The position numbers were made by a program, and so were the translations under genes. The notes under the pieces are model-generated. The model had not been told where the DNA came from, ran no database searches, and saw nothing but the letters and a program-made list of their open reading frames with translations. A stretch of DNA of 64,000 nt. It comes from Candidatus Rokuibacteriota bacterium (lineage in GTDB: Bacteria > Methylomirabilota > Methylomirabilia > Rokubacteriales > CSP1-6). This document shows, piece by piece, positions 43,531 to 51,842 of this stretch (the first letter of the stretch is position 1; each line of letters starts with the position of its first letter). The stretch is taken from NCBI GenBank assembly GCA_003220615.1, contig QHTB01000139.1:1983-65982 (forward strand), given 5' to 3'.

Positions 43531-44312
43531 GGCGCCAGCAGCGCGGGGATCGAGCGCAGCGCCTCGGCGATGCGCGGCCCGTGCCAGGAAAACGGCTTGC
43601 CGTCGACGAGCTGCACGCGCGCTCCGCACGCCGCGAAGTCGCCGACGTGGGCGGGCCTGAAACGGAACGGTTCGTCGGGAAGCAGGATCACGGCGGGCCG
43701 GCGCGCGACGATCTCATCGAGCGTCACCGTCGGATAGCGCTCGGGACGGTCGGCGAAGACGTTGGCCCCTCCGCACACGCTCAGCATGTCGTGAACGTAC
43801 GTGTCGCGGCCGATCGTCATGTACGGATCCCGCCAGATCGCGTAGAAGACCGTCACGGGCGGGCGCCGCTCCACGCGCGCTCGCGTGGCCGCGTAGAGCT
43901 CGTCGAGCTCGCTGGCGATGGCAGTGGCCCTCGCGGCGGTGTCGGTCACCGCCCCGAGCTCGCGCACCATCGCGATGCCCTCGGCCACCGTGCGCGGATA
44001 CGTGACCCACACGGGGATCCCCCACGCCCGCAGCGTCGCCACGTGCTCGGCGTGATTCTCCTCCACGTTGGCGATGACCAGATCGGGATCGAGCGCGCGG
44101 ATCTTCGCGAGGTCGGGATCCTTCTCACCGCCGATCCGGGTCTTGTCGCGCAGGAGGACGGCCGGTTCGCGGCAGTAGACGGTGATGCCGACGAGGGCGT
44201 CGGCCAGGCCCAGCGCGCACAGCGTCTCGGTCGTGCTCGGGATCAAGGAGACGATGCGCCGCGGCGGGTGCGCTGATCGCAGCGCCGTGCCCGACGCGTC
44301 GACGAGCCTCAC
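43527..44312 (-). CDS. BtuF-like cobalamin/metal-binding protein
   Basis: A 261-residue two-lobed helical-backbone receptor from GTG 44312, chosen because GAGAGAGGTGGGG precedes it. Features: RRIVSLIPSTTETLCALGLA, VGITVYCREPAVLLRDKTRI, LIANVEENHAEHVATL, and the second lobe YMTIGRDTYVHDMLSVCGGA plus RPERYPTVTLDEIVA. No signal peptide is seen, so it would act in the cytoplasm, unlike classical BtuF; such soluble forms are widespread and unexplained. It converges on the GAF protein with a four-base overlap of stops. Confidence 0.83.
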   Translation of the reverse strand: MRLVDASGTALRSAHPPRRIVSLIPSTTETLCALGLADALVGITVYCREPAVLLRDKTRIGGEKDPDLAKIRALDPDLVIANVEENHAEHVATLRAWGIPVWVTYPRTVAEGIAMVRELGAVTDTAARATAIASELDELYAATRARVERRPPVTVFYAIWRDPYMTIGRDTYVHDMLSVCGGANVFADRPERYPTVTLDEIVARRPAVILLPDEPFRFRPAHVGDFAACGARVQLVDGKPFSWHGPRIAEALRSIPALLAP

Positions 44313-44343
44313 GTCCCCCACCTCTCTCAGGCCACCCACTGTG

Positions 44344-44401
44344 AATCCGGGCACGCGCTCCGTTACAGAATCAATCCCGGCAAGCGCTCCATTACAAAAT
44401 C
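44344..44401. repeat. Tandem 29-bp duplication
   Basis: Two adjacent 29-base copies (44344-44372 and 44373-44401), 25 of 29 identical, core GCGCTCC-TTACA-AATC. The second copy holds the stop of the small minus-strand gene at 44392, so the gap was made by local duplication of that gene's end. Confidence 0.7.
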
Positions 44402-44574
44402 CGTCGGCTGCGCAGGCGCTCCACGAAGTCGATGACGTCACGGGTGCGATCGGCCAGCTCGGCGTCGAGCTTCGTGATCTGCTCGACCGGCGAGTGCTGG
44501 TCGATGGCGTCCTCGAGGTTGGTCACCGCCACGCCGAAGAGCTTGAGCAACCGGCGCGTCTCGTCGCTGGGCAT
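44392..44574 (-). CDS. Small helical protein
   Basis: A 60-residue protein from ATG 44574 with GAGGAGGG six bases before. It is entirely helical and charged (RRLLKLFGVAVTNLEDAIDQ, ITKLDAELADRTRDVIDFVE, RLRSRRIL), the look of a short coiled-coil protein. Its start lies nine bases after the stop of the gene at 44584, so both are on one transcript. No family recognised. Confidence 0.6.
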   Translation of the reverse strand: MPSDETRRLLKLFGVAVTNLEDAIDQHSPVEQITKLDAELADRTRDVIDFVERLRSRRIL

Positions 44575-44583
44575 GCGCCCTCC

Positions 44584-44952
44584 TCAGTCGAGGGCCAGCT
44601 CGGCCACGTCACGCCAGCGCGGCTCGCCCTCCGGCTTGAAGTTCTTCGTGTTCACGAAGTGGAGGCCGCGATGGAGGTTCATCTTGAACTTCCCGCCGCC
44701 ATAGCGGTCGTGGAGGTAGGCCATGGGGTCGTCGAGGAACGGGCCCATCGCGTCACTGCTGAGCCGGACGAGCCACTTGAACCTGATCGTGCCGGCGAAG
44801 GGTTCCTGGACGCCGAGGGTGGCCGTGAACTCGGGCCACACGCGCGTGAATTCCTCGAGGAGCTGGCGGCGCGTCGGTCGCTCGACGCCGTGATTCACGA
44901 GATTACGGCGGAGATAGGGCTCGAGGAGCTCCCAGCACCAGGCGGCAATCAC
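44584..44952 (-). CDS. Conserved-looking hypothetical protein
   Basis: A 122-residue soluble protein starting at GTG 44952. Visible segments: AWCWELLEPYLRRNLVNHGV, EFTRVWPEFTATLGVQEPFA, TIRFKWLVRLSSDAMGPFLD and GGGKFKMNLHRGLHFVNTKN, a mixed fold rich in aromatic residues. No family recognised. Divergent from PolX with only 28 bases between the starts, and followed by the small helical gene. Confidence 0.6.
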   Translation of the reverse strand: MIAAWCWELLEPYLRRNLVNHGVERPTRRQLLEEFTRVWPEFTATLGVQEPFAGTIRFKWLVRLSSDAMGPFLDDPMAYLHDRYGGGKFKMNLHRGLHFVNTKNFKPEGEPRWRDVAELALD

Positions 44953-44965
44953 TGCGGCGCGAGTG

Positions 44966-44971
44966 TATCAT
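44966..44971 (+). promoter_or_regulatory. -10-like TATCAT, nine bases from the PolX start
   Basis: TATCAT ends nine bases before GTG 44981 in a 28-base divergent gap. As at 9925, 19236 and 54343, the distance leaves no room for a leader with a ribosome-binding site. Confidence 0.4.
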
Positions 44972-44980
44972 GGGCGCAGG

Positions 44981-46705
44981 GTGCAGAACTTCGAGCTGGC
45001 GCGCCTGTTTTACGAGATGGCGACGCTCCTCGAGGTCCGGAACGAGAGCGTCTTCCGCGTCCGAGCCTACCAGCGGGCGGCCCAGATGCTGGAGTCCCTG
45101 ACCGAGGACATTGCGGCCGTCGCCGCGCGTGGCGGTCTCCAGAAGCTTCCCGGCATCGGCAAGGATCTGGCGGTCCGCGTCGAGGAGTTCCTGCACACGG
45201 GACGCATCGACCAGCTCGAGGCGATGCGGCGCGACGTGCCTCCGCGCTTCCTCACGCTCCTCGAGATCCGCGGCCTGGGGCCGCGCACGGCGAAGCTCTT
45301 GTGGGATCGGCTCGGCGTGGACTCGGTCGAACGCCTGGAGGAGCTCTGCCGCACGAAGGAAATCCTCAACGTCGCCGGGATTCGCGAGAAGACGTGCGAG
45401 AACATCCTGAAGGGCATCGCGATCTGGCGCGCGGGACGAACGCGCACGCTCCTGCCCGCGGCGCGCGCCGTGGCCGAGCAGGTCGCCAGCGCCCTGCGGG
45501 CTCACGGCGGCGTCGAGCGGCTGGAGGTGGCGGGCTCGCTGCGCCGGATGCGCGAGACCGTGAAGGACGTCGACATCCTGGTGACCTCCACCGAGCCGGC
45601 GCGCGTCATCGAGACGCTGACGTCCCTCCCCTCGGTCACCGAGGTGATCGCGCGCGGCGACACCAAGGTCTCGGTCCGCCACCAGGACGGGCTCCAGGTC
45701 GATCTCCGCGTCGTCGAGCCCAGCGCGTTCGGAGCCGCGCTCCAGTACTTCACGGGCTCCAAAGACCACAACGTCCGCGTCCGCGAGCTGGCCAAGCGCC
45801 GTGGGCTGACCATCAGCGAGTACGGCGTGTTCGAGGAGAAAAGCGGGACGCGCGTGGCCGGCGAGACCGAGGACGAGGTCTACGCCGCCGTGGGGCTTCC
45901 GTGGATCCCGCCGGAGCTGCGCGAGAACACCGGCGAGATCGACGCGGCCCGCAACGGTGGGCTGCCCGAGCTGATCACCGCGGATCGCATCCGCGGTGAT
46001 CTCCATGCCCACACCGATTGGTCCGACGGCCACCTCTCGCTCGAGAAGCTGGTGACCGCAGCCGAGGATCGGGGTTACGAGTACATCGCCGTCTCCGACC
46101 ACTCGCGGTCGGATACCATTGCTGGCGGATTGAGCATCGATGAGCTCCGCGCCCAAATCCAACAGATCCGCCAGCTCCAGGCGTCGCACCGAATCCGCAT
46201 CCTGGCCGCCAGCGAGTGCGCTATCCTGGCGGATGGCACCATGGACTTCCCCGACGAGGTCCTGGACGAGCTCGACGTCGTCCTGGCCGCCGTCCACTCG
46301 CGCTTCAAGCAAACGCGCGAGGAGATGACGACGCGAATCGTGCGAGCGCTCGGTCACCCAAAGGTCCACATTCTGGCGCACCCCACCGGCCGGCGTCTGG
46401 GTTCACGGGACCCGTATGATGTGGACATGGAGGCGGTGTTCGCCGCCGCACGGCAGCATGGCAAGGCTCTGGAGATCAATGCCTCTCCCGAGCGGCTGGA
46501 TCTCGCCGACGTCCACGCCCGGCGCGCTGCCGAGCTGGGCATTCCCATCGCCATCAACACGGACACCCACTACCTGAACAACTTCGACAACCTCGCGCTG
46601 GGGGTGGCCGTCGCCCGGCGGGCCTGGATCGGCCCGTCGCAGGTCCTGAACGCCCGCCCCCTCGCCGAGCTCGTGGGCTGGACGCAGCGAGCACGCTCGG
46701 CGTAA
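44981..46705 (+). CDS. polX: DNA polymerase/3'-5' exonuclease PolX
   Basis: A 574-residue protein of the bacterial PolX type, start GTG 44981. Order: N-terminal helix-hairpin-helix (LQKLPGIGKDLAVRVEEFLH and LEIRGLGPRTAKLLWDRLGV), polymerase X catalytic core (VAGSLRRMRETVKDVDILVT with the metal Asp pair; a later VDLRVVEPSAFGAALQYFTG), and C-terminal PHP domain (GDLHAHTDWSDGHLSLEKLV, AVSDHSRSD, a late INTDTHYLNNF). It fills and proofreads small DNA gaps during base-excision repair. All active-site residues that I can place are present. Confidence 0.93.
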   Translation: MQNFELARLFYEMATLLEVRNESVFRVRAYQRAAQMLESLTEDIAAVAARGGLQKLPGIGKDLAVRVEEFLHTGRIDQLEAMRRDVPPRFLTLLEIRGLGPRTAKLLWDRLGVDSVERLEELCRTKEILNVAGIREKTCENILKGIAIWRAGRTRTLLPAARAVAEQVASALRAHGGVERLEVAGSLRRMRETVKDVDILVTSTEPARVIETLTSLPSVTEVIARGDTKVSVRHQDGLQVDLRVVEPSAFGAALQYFTGSKDHNVRVRELAKRRGLTISEYGVFEEKSGTRVAGETEDEVYAAVGLPWIPPELRENTGEIDAARNGGLPELITADRIRGDLHAHTDWSDGHLSLEKLVTAAEDRGYEYIAVSDHSRSDTIAGGLSIDELRAQIQQIRQLQASHRIRILAASECAILADGTMDFPDEVLDELDVVLAAVHSRFKQTREEMTTRIVRALGHPKVHILAHPTGRRLGSRDPYDVDMEAVFAAARQHGKALEINASPERLDLADVHARRAAELGIPIAINTDTHYLNNFDNLALGVAVARRAWIGPSQVLNARPLAELVGWTQRARSA

Positions 46706-46718
46706 AAAGGACATCGGC

Positions 46719-47306
46719 ATGGGCGTGAAGCTCTTCGTGGGTGGACTCTCCTTCACGACGTCGAATGACAGCCTGCGGGGCGCGTTCGCGCGCTACGGCA
46801 TGGTGCAGTCGGCGATGGTCATGACCGACCGTGAGACCCAGCGTTCGCGCGGCTTCGGCTTCGTCGAGATGGGCTCCCAGGACGAGGCTGATAGAGCGAT
46901 CGCCGGCATGAATGGCGCCAACCTCGATGGCCGCATGATCCGGGTCGACAAGGCGACGCCGCGCGGCACTGCGCCGGCGTCCCGAGGACCACGACCGATG
47001 GGTGGGGGTGGGCGGCCCGCCGGTGGGCCTCCCGGCGCTGGGGGACCGCGTCCGTGGACCCCGCGGCCGCCTGGCGGCGGCTTCGGCGGAGGGGGTGGCC
47101 CGGGCGGCGGCGGAGGTGGCGGCTTCGGCGGAGGCCCACCCCGCTTCGGTGAGCCACCCCGAGGCGGCGACACCCGGGGTGGCGGTCGTGGCGCCAAGCG
47201 CCGTGACGAAGGCGAGCGGCGGCCGGGCGGCCCGAAACGTGGGAAGCCAACAGGGGAGCGCCGAACTCAGGACAAGGGACGCCGCAACGAAGACTTCCGC
47301 TGGTAA
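46719..47306 (+). CDS. RRM RNA-binding protein with glycine-rich tail
   Basis: A 195-residue protein. Residues 1-85 are an RNA recognition motif with RNP2 LFVGGLSF and RNP1 RSRGFGFVEM; the remaining 110 are Gly/Pro/Arg-rich (GGGFGGGGGPGGGGGGGFGG), followed by a basic end with KRRDEGERR. Small RRM proteins of this type occur in cyanobacteria and many other phyla, where they act in cold or RNA-localisation functions. The tail is low complexity and could promote condensate formation. It lies 13 bases after PolX. Confidence 0.88.
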   Translation: MGVKLFVGGLSFTTSNDSLRGAFARYGMVQSAMVMTDRETQRSRGFGFVEMGSQDEADRAIAGMNGANLDGRMIRVDKATPRGTAPASRGPRPMGGGGRPAGGPPGAGGPRPWTPRPPGGGFGGGGGPGGGGGGGFGGGPPRFGEPPRGGDTRGGGRGAKRRDEGERRPGGPKRGKPTGERRTQDKGRRNEDFRW

Positions 47307-47313
47307 GGGCGGC

Positions 47314-48267
47314 GTGAGGCGCGTCGGGCTCCTCACGCCCCTGGCTCTCGTCGTGCTCGTCGCGATTCTCGCCGCGCCGGTGTCCCGTGCCTCGGCCCAG
47401 CCCTCGTCGAGCGGGGCGCCCTCCGACGTGTCGGTCACCGTCGGTGGACGCACGGTGTTCACGTCCGGCTTCACGAAGTGGAGCACCGGCGCTCAATCCG
47501 GAGGCCCCAACATCCTCTCCGAGCTGACGTGGCGAGGCGTCGACGCCGTCGTGCCCGAGGTCAACGCCGAAGTCGTGTGGAAGCGCCTCGTCCTGCTCGG
47601 CGCGTTCGGCGGCGGCTTCATCCGCGACGGCGTGCTGAACGACGACGACTTCCTCGGCAACGATCGACAGGGACGCTTCTCGCATACGCGCTCGAGCGTC
47701 GGTGGCGACGGCCTGTTCTACGGCAGCGTCGACCTCGGGTTCCGGGCCTTCTCGTGGACGGCAACCGGAGGGTTGCCCGGCTACGTCGACGCGTTCGCCG
47801 GTTTCCAGTACTGGCAGGAGAACTACGACGCGTTCGGCGCCACCGGCACGTTCGGCATCTCGCCCTCGACCAGCGTGATCCGCGAAGAGTTCACCTGGAA
47901 GAGCCTGAGAGTCGGCGTGCGCGGTCAGGTGCCGATCACGCCGCGACTGGCCGCGCGCATCAACGCGGCGGCGGTCCCCTGGACGCGCGCCGAGGTGGTG
48001 GACGTCCATCCACTCCGCACCGACGTCCGTCACGATCCATCGTTCACGGGGAGCGCCGACGGGGGTATCGGCGTGCAGGCCGACGGCGGCCTCGCGTTCA
48101 TGCTGAGGCCGCGCCTCGCCCTCGAAGCGGGATTTCGCTACTGGCGGATCGACTCGGGCACCGGAACGGAAACGGCGCGCGGCGTGACGGTCACCACGCA
48201 CGAGCGCGTGAACGCGATCCGGATCGAGCGCTACGGCCCGTTCGTGGGAGTCACCTACCGGTTCTGA
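47314..48267 (+). CDS. Outer-membrane beta-barrel protein
   Basis: A 317-residue exported protein from GTG 47314 with signal peptide (LALVVLVAILAAPVSRASAQ). The mature protein is a series of amphipathic strands with aromatic girdles (FRAFSWTATGGLPGYVDAFA, LALEAGFRYWRIDSG) and ends YGPFVGVTYRF, the C-terminal Phe used for barrel insertion. The layout resembles omptin- or protease-like barrels of about ten strands, but catalytic residues cannot be placed. It begins seven bases after the RRM gene stop. Function unknown. Confidence 0.75.
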   Translation: MRRVGLLTPLALVVLVAILAAPVSRASAQPSSSGAPSDVSVTVGGRTVFTSGFTKWSTGAQSGGPNILSELTWRGVDAVVPEVNAEVVWKRLVLLGAFGGGFIRDGVLNDDDFLGNDRQGRFSHTRSSVGGDGLFYGSVDLGFRAFSWTATGGLPGYVDAFAGFQYWQENYDAFGATGTFGISPSTSVIREEFTWKSLRVGVRGQVPITPRLAARINAAAVPWTRAEVVDVHPLRTDVRHDPSFTGSADGGIGVQADGGLAFMLRPRLALEAGFRYWRIDSGTGTETARGVTVTTHERVNAIRIERYGPFVGVTYRF

Positions 48268-48270
48268 TGA

Positions 48271-51200
48271 TCAGGCGGGCGTGATCGGCTTGCGCCCGTT
48301 GCCCCAGAGACGCTCGAGACGCTGGATGCGCTTGCGCAGCCGGCCCGTCATGTGACCGCCAACCAGGCTGGGCCGCCCCCACTGCAGCACCGCCGCCATG
48401 TCCTCGAAGATCGAGTACGCCACGGGCGTCACCAGCAGCGTCAACAGGAGCGAGAGCATCTGGCCACCGATGACGACGACCGCGATGGCGCGCCGCTCCT
48501 CGGCCCCGGGGCCGGTGCCGACGGCGAGCGGCAGCATGCCGGCCACCAGCGCGAGCGTCGTCATGAGGATCGGGCGGAGCCGGTCGCGGTTGCCCTGCAT
48601 GATCGCGGCGAGCCGCTCCATCCCTTCGGCGCGCAGGTTGTTCATGTGGTCGATCTGCAGGATGGCGTTCTTCTTCACGACGCCGAAGAGCACGAGAATG
48701 CCGAGCGCCGAGTAGAGGTTGAGCGTGTTGCCCGTGTACCAGAGCGAGAACAGCGCGAACGGCACCGACAGCGGCAGCGAGAGGAGAATCGTCAGCGGGT
48801 GGATCACACTCTCGAACTGGGACGCGAGGATCATGTACATGAAGATGACCGAGAGCAGGAACACCCACAGGAACTCGGTGAACGTCTTCTCCAGCTCGCG
48901 GGCCCGCCCGGACACCGCCGTGGTATAGCCGGCGGGCAGGTTCATCTTGGCCACTTCCTCACGCAGCGCCTGGATGCGGTCGGCCTGGCCGAACCCGGGC
49001 ACGATTGACGCACGTAACCGTACCTCGCGCTGCCGTTCCGAACGGTCGATGCGCGACGGCGTCACCGACGGCACCAGCTTGACGAGGTTGTCCAGCCGCA
49101 CCAGGCCGCCGCCGGGCGCGAGCCCGATCTGGGGTTGGGCTCCCGTGCCAGTGGCGGTCGTCACCGCCGAGCGCGCGACGTAGAGTCGCGAGATCACGTC
49201 GGCGCGGCCCCGATAATCGGCGGTCAGCCGGACGGTGACGTCGTAGTCCTCGTTGACGACCGGGTCGTGGAAGCGCGAGACCTCGTCGTCGCCGCCGACG
49301 CCCAGGCGGAGCGCCGTCGCGATCTGCTCCGTTTCCACGCGCAGATCGGCGGCGCGCTCGCGATCGATCTCCACGCGCCACTCCGGGCGGTCGAGCCGCA
49401 GCGTCGTATCGGCGTCCACGATGCCACCGAGCTCAGGCGTGCTGCGGCGTAGCCGCTCGCCGTAGTCGGCCAGAGCCACGAGATCGGGTCCGCGGATGAC
49501 GAAGTCGATGTCGAAGGAGCCGCCGCCGATGTTGAAGCCCGGGATGTTGCGCACCGTCACCCGGATGTCCCGGAACTTTCGCAGACGCTGGCGGACCTGC
49601 TGGATGACGTCGCGCTGGCTGATGTTGCCGCGGAAGGCGGCCATCGGCTCGCCGCGGAGCGTCGAGCGGAGCAGGCGGCTCAGGCTCCAGACGCGATCGT
49701 CGTACGGGGTCATCCGCACGTAGGCGTAGCCCTGGTTGACGCGGTTCAGGAAGTTGCCGCCCGACTGGGCCAGCACGTAGCGCACGCCGGGCGTCGCCTT
49801 CACCTCGCGGGCCATCGCCTGCATGGCCTCGTCCATGGCGGCAAGGCTCATGCCCTCCGGGGCAATGACGATCATCTCGAACTCGCCCTCGTCCACGTCG
49901 CTCGGCACGTACTCCTGCTTGACCAGCCGGTAGAGCGGCACCGACGACGCGATGACGGCGATGGAGAGCACGACGATGACGAACCGGAAGCGCATCGACA
50001 GCGCCAGGGTCCACGCGTAGCCGCGATCGAGCCAGGCGTAGAAGCCCGTGCGCGAGCGGGCCCCCGCGTCGGCGCCGCCGTGGCCGCCGTGACCTTCGCC
50101 CCCGCCGGCGTGGGCGTCTTCCGTGCGCAGGAAGCGGGCGCTCATCATCGGCGTGAGCGTGAAGGACACGAGCAGGCTGACCATCACGGAGGCGGCGGCG
50201 GTGAGACCGAACTGGTAGAGGAAGCGCCCCGAGATCGACGACATGAACGACACGGGCACGAAGATGACGACCAGGGACAGCGTGGTGGCCATGACGGCCA
50301 GGCCGATGTCGGCGGTGGCCGCGCGGGCCGCCTCGAACGGCCGCATCTTCTTCTCCTCGACAAAGCGGAAGATGTTCTCGAGGACGACGATGGCGTCGTC
50401 GATGACGATGCCGACCATCAGCACGAGCGCGAGCATGGTCACGCTGTTCAGCGTGAAGTTGAGGAAGAACATCATGGCGAAGGCGGCGATGACCGAGGCC
50501 GGGATGGCAATCCCGGCGATGATCGTGGAGCGCCACGAGCGCATGAAGGCCAGCACCACCAGCGAGGCCAGGATCGAGCCGAGCACCAGGTGCAGGTTGA
50601 TCTCGTGGAGCGCCTGGTAAATGTAGCGCGACTGGTCGCGGATGATGTCGACGCGCACGTCGGCGGGCAGCCGGGCGGCCAGCTTCTCGAGGTTGGCCTT
50701 GGCCGCCTCGATGACGGCCACCGTGTTCTCGCCCGATTGACGGCGAACCTCCAGCACCACCGTGGGCACGCCGTCCAGGCGCGCCGCCGAACGCTGCTCC
50801 TTGGTGCCGTCCTCGGCCCAGCCGATGTCGCGCACGCGCACGGGCGCGCCGTTGATCGTGGCCACCACCAGGTCGTTGAACGACTTCGGATCGGCGACCC
50901 GTCCCATGGTCCGCAGCGACTGCTCGTTCAGCCCCCGGGTGACGTTGCCGCCGGGCAGGTCGGCGTTCTGGCGCACCACGGCGTCGCGCACGGCCGTGAT
51001 CGGGATCTGGTAGGCGGCCAGGCGGTCGGCGTCGACCCAGACGTTGACCGCTCGGAGCAGGCCCCCGACGATCCGGACGTCGCCGACGCCGGATGACCGC
51101 TCGAGCTCCACCTTCACCGTCTTGTCGGCGATCTCGGTCAGCTCGCGCAGCGAGCGGTTGCCGACGATGGCGACGGTGAGCACGGGCGTCTGGTCGTTGT

Positions 51201-51597
51201 CGGTCTTGGCGATGATCGGCGCCTTGATGTCGCGCGGCAGGTTGCGGATCGCGATGGCGACCTTGTCGCGGACGTCCTGGGCGGCGACGTCGATGTTGCG
51301 CTTGAGATCGAAGGTGACGATGAGGAGCGAGTTGCCCGGGCTCGAGATCGAGCGCAGCTCGTTGATGCCCTGGATGGTGTTGACGACTTCCTCGATCTTC
51401 TGGGAGACCTGCGTCTCCATCTCCTCGGTGGAGGCGCCCGGCAGCTCGGTGCGGACGGTCACGGTCGGCAGGTCAACCGACGGGAAGCGATCGACGCCGA
51501 GGCGGAAGTAGCTGGCGCCGCCGACGACGACCAGCGCCAGCACGATCATCGAGGCGAAGACCGGACGGCGGATGCAGACTTCGGCGAGTTTTTGCAT
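48271..51597 (-). CDS. RND efflux transporter, inner-membrane pump
   Basis: An 1108-residue HAE1-type pump, typical AcrB length. It has RPVFASMIVLALVVVGGASY, the proton-relay aspartates in MVGIVIDDAIVVLENIFRFV, the loop PFEAARAATADIGLAVMATT, and the second repeat ending in GILVLFGVVKKNAILQIDHM with GNRDRLRPILMTTLALVAGM. A His/Gly-rich insertion (GGGEGHGGHGGADAG, near 505-520) lies before the second half. It expels hydrophobic compounds across the envelope with its adaptor, encoded upstream in the same operon. No outer-membrane TolC is encoded beside it. Confidence 0.93.
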   Translation of the reverse strand: MQKLAEVCIRRPVFASMIVLALVVVGGASYFRLGVDRFPSVDLPTVTVRTELPGASTEEMETQVSQKIEEVVNTIQGINELRSISSPGNSLLIVTFDLKRNIDVAAQDVRDKVAIAIRNLPRDIKAPIIAKTDNDQTPVLTVAIVGNRSLRELTEIADKTVKVELERSSGVGDVRIVGGLLRAVNVWVDADRLAAYQIPITAVRDAVVRQNADLPGGNVTRGLNEQSLRTMGRVADPKSFNDLVVATINGAPVRVRDIGWAEDGTKEQRSAARLDGVPTVVLEVRRQSGENTVAVIEAAKANLEKLAARLPADVRVDIIRDQSRYIYQALHEINLHLVLGSILASLVVLAFMRSWRSTIIAGIAIPASVIAAFAMMFFLNFTLNSVTMLALVLMVGIVIDDAIVVLENIFRFVEEKKMRPFEAARAATADIGLAVMATTLSLVVIFVPVSFMSSISGRFLYQFGLTAAASVMVSLLVSFTLTPMMSARFLRTEDAHAGGGEGHGGHGGADAGARSRTGFYAWLDRGYAWTLALSMRFRFVIVVLSIAVIASSVPLYRLVKQEYVPSDVDEGEFEMIVIAPEGMSLAAMDEAMQAMAREVKATPGVRYVLAQSGGNFLNRVNQGYAYVRMTPYDDRVWSLSRLLRSTLRGEPMAAFRGNISQRDVIQQVRQRLRKFRDIRVTVRNIPGFNIGGGSFDIDFVIRGPDLVALADYGERLRRSTPELGGIVDADTTLRLDRPEWRVEIDRERAADLRVETEQIATALRLGVGGDDEVSRFHDPVVNEDYDVTVRLTADYRGRADVISRLYVARSAVTTATGTGAQPQIGLAPGGGLVRLDNLVKLVPSVTPSRIDRSERQREVRLRASIVPGFGQADRIQALREEVAKMNLPAGYTTAVSGRARELEKTFTEFLWVFLLSVIFMYMILASQFESVIHPLTILLSLPLSVPFALFSLWYTGNTLNLYSALGILVLFGVVKKNAILQIDHMNNLRAEGMERLAAIMQGNRDRLRPILMTTLALVAGMLPLAVGTGPGAEERRAIAVVVIGGQMLSLLLTLLVTPVAYSIFEDMAAVLQWGRPSLVGGHMTGRLRKRIQRLERLWGNGRKPITPA

Positions 51598-51630
51598 CTA
51601 GCGGGCGCGGGCCGCGTTCATCGGGCCCGG

Positions 51631-51842
51631 CCTCCGGGGGTGAGGTTCATCCCAGCATCACTGGCTGACGAGCGCCACGGGCTGGCCGCCGACATCCTCG
51701 GAGGGGGGCGACGCCCCCCTTCCGAATCCTCCCCCCAGAAACAGCTTGCGCGGGCAAAGCCCGCGCTCGAGCGCGCGCTCCTCCGGGGGTGAGGTTCATC
51801 CCAGCATCACTGGCTGACGATCGCCACGGGCTGGCCGCCGAC
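51631..51842. repeat. 63-bp direct repeat flanking a palindromic insert
   Basis: Copies at 51631-51693 and 51780-51842 differ by one base. The second is the 3' end of the adaptor gene including its stop; the first is a displaced duplicate. Between them lie 86 bases with two inverted repeats: AGGGGGGCG-A-CGCCCCCCT (51702-51720) and GCGCGGGC-AAA-GCCCGCGC (51748-51766). This resembles a small palindromic insertion that duplicated its flank, and it now sits between two co-transcribed genes. Confidence 0.72.

Noticed and set aside
41797-43629. A 610-residue minus-strand frame
   Set aside because: Antisense to the GAF-GAF-PAS gene, whose domains are clear; low-complexity charged composition.
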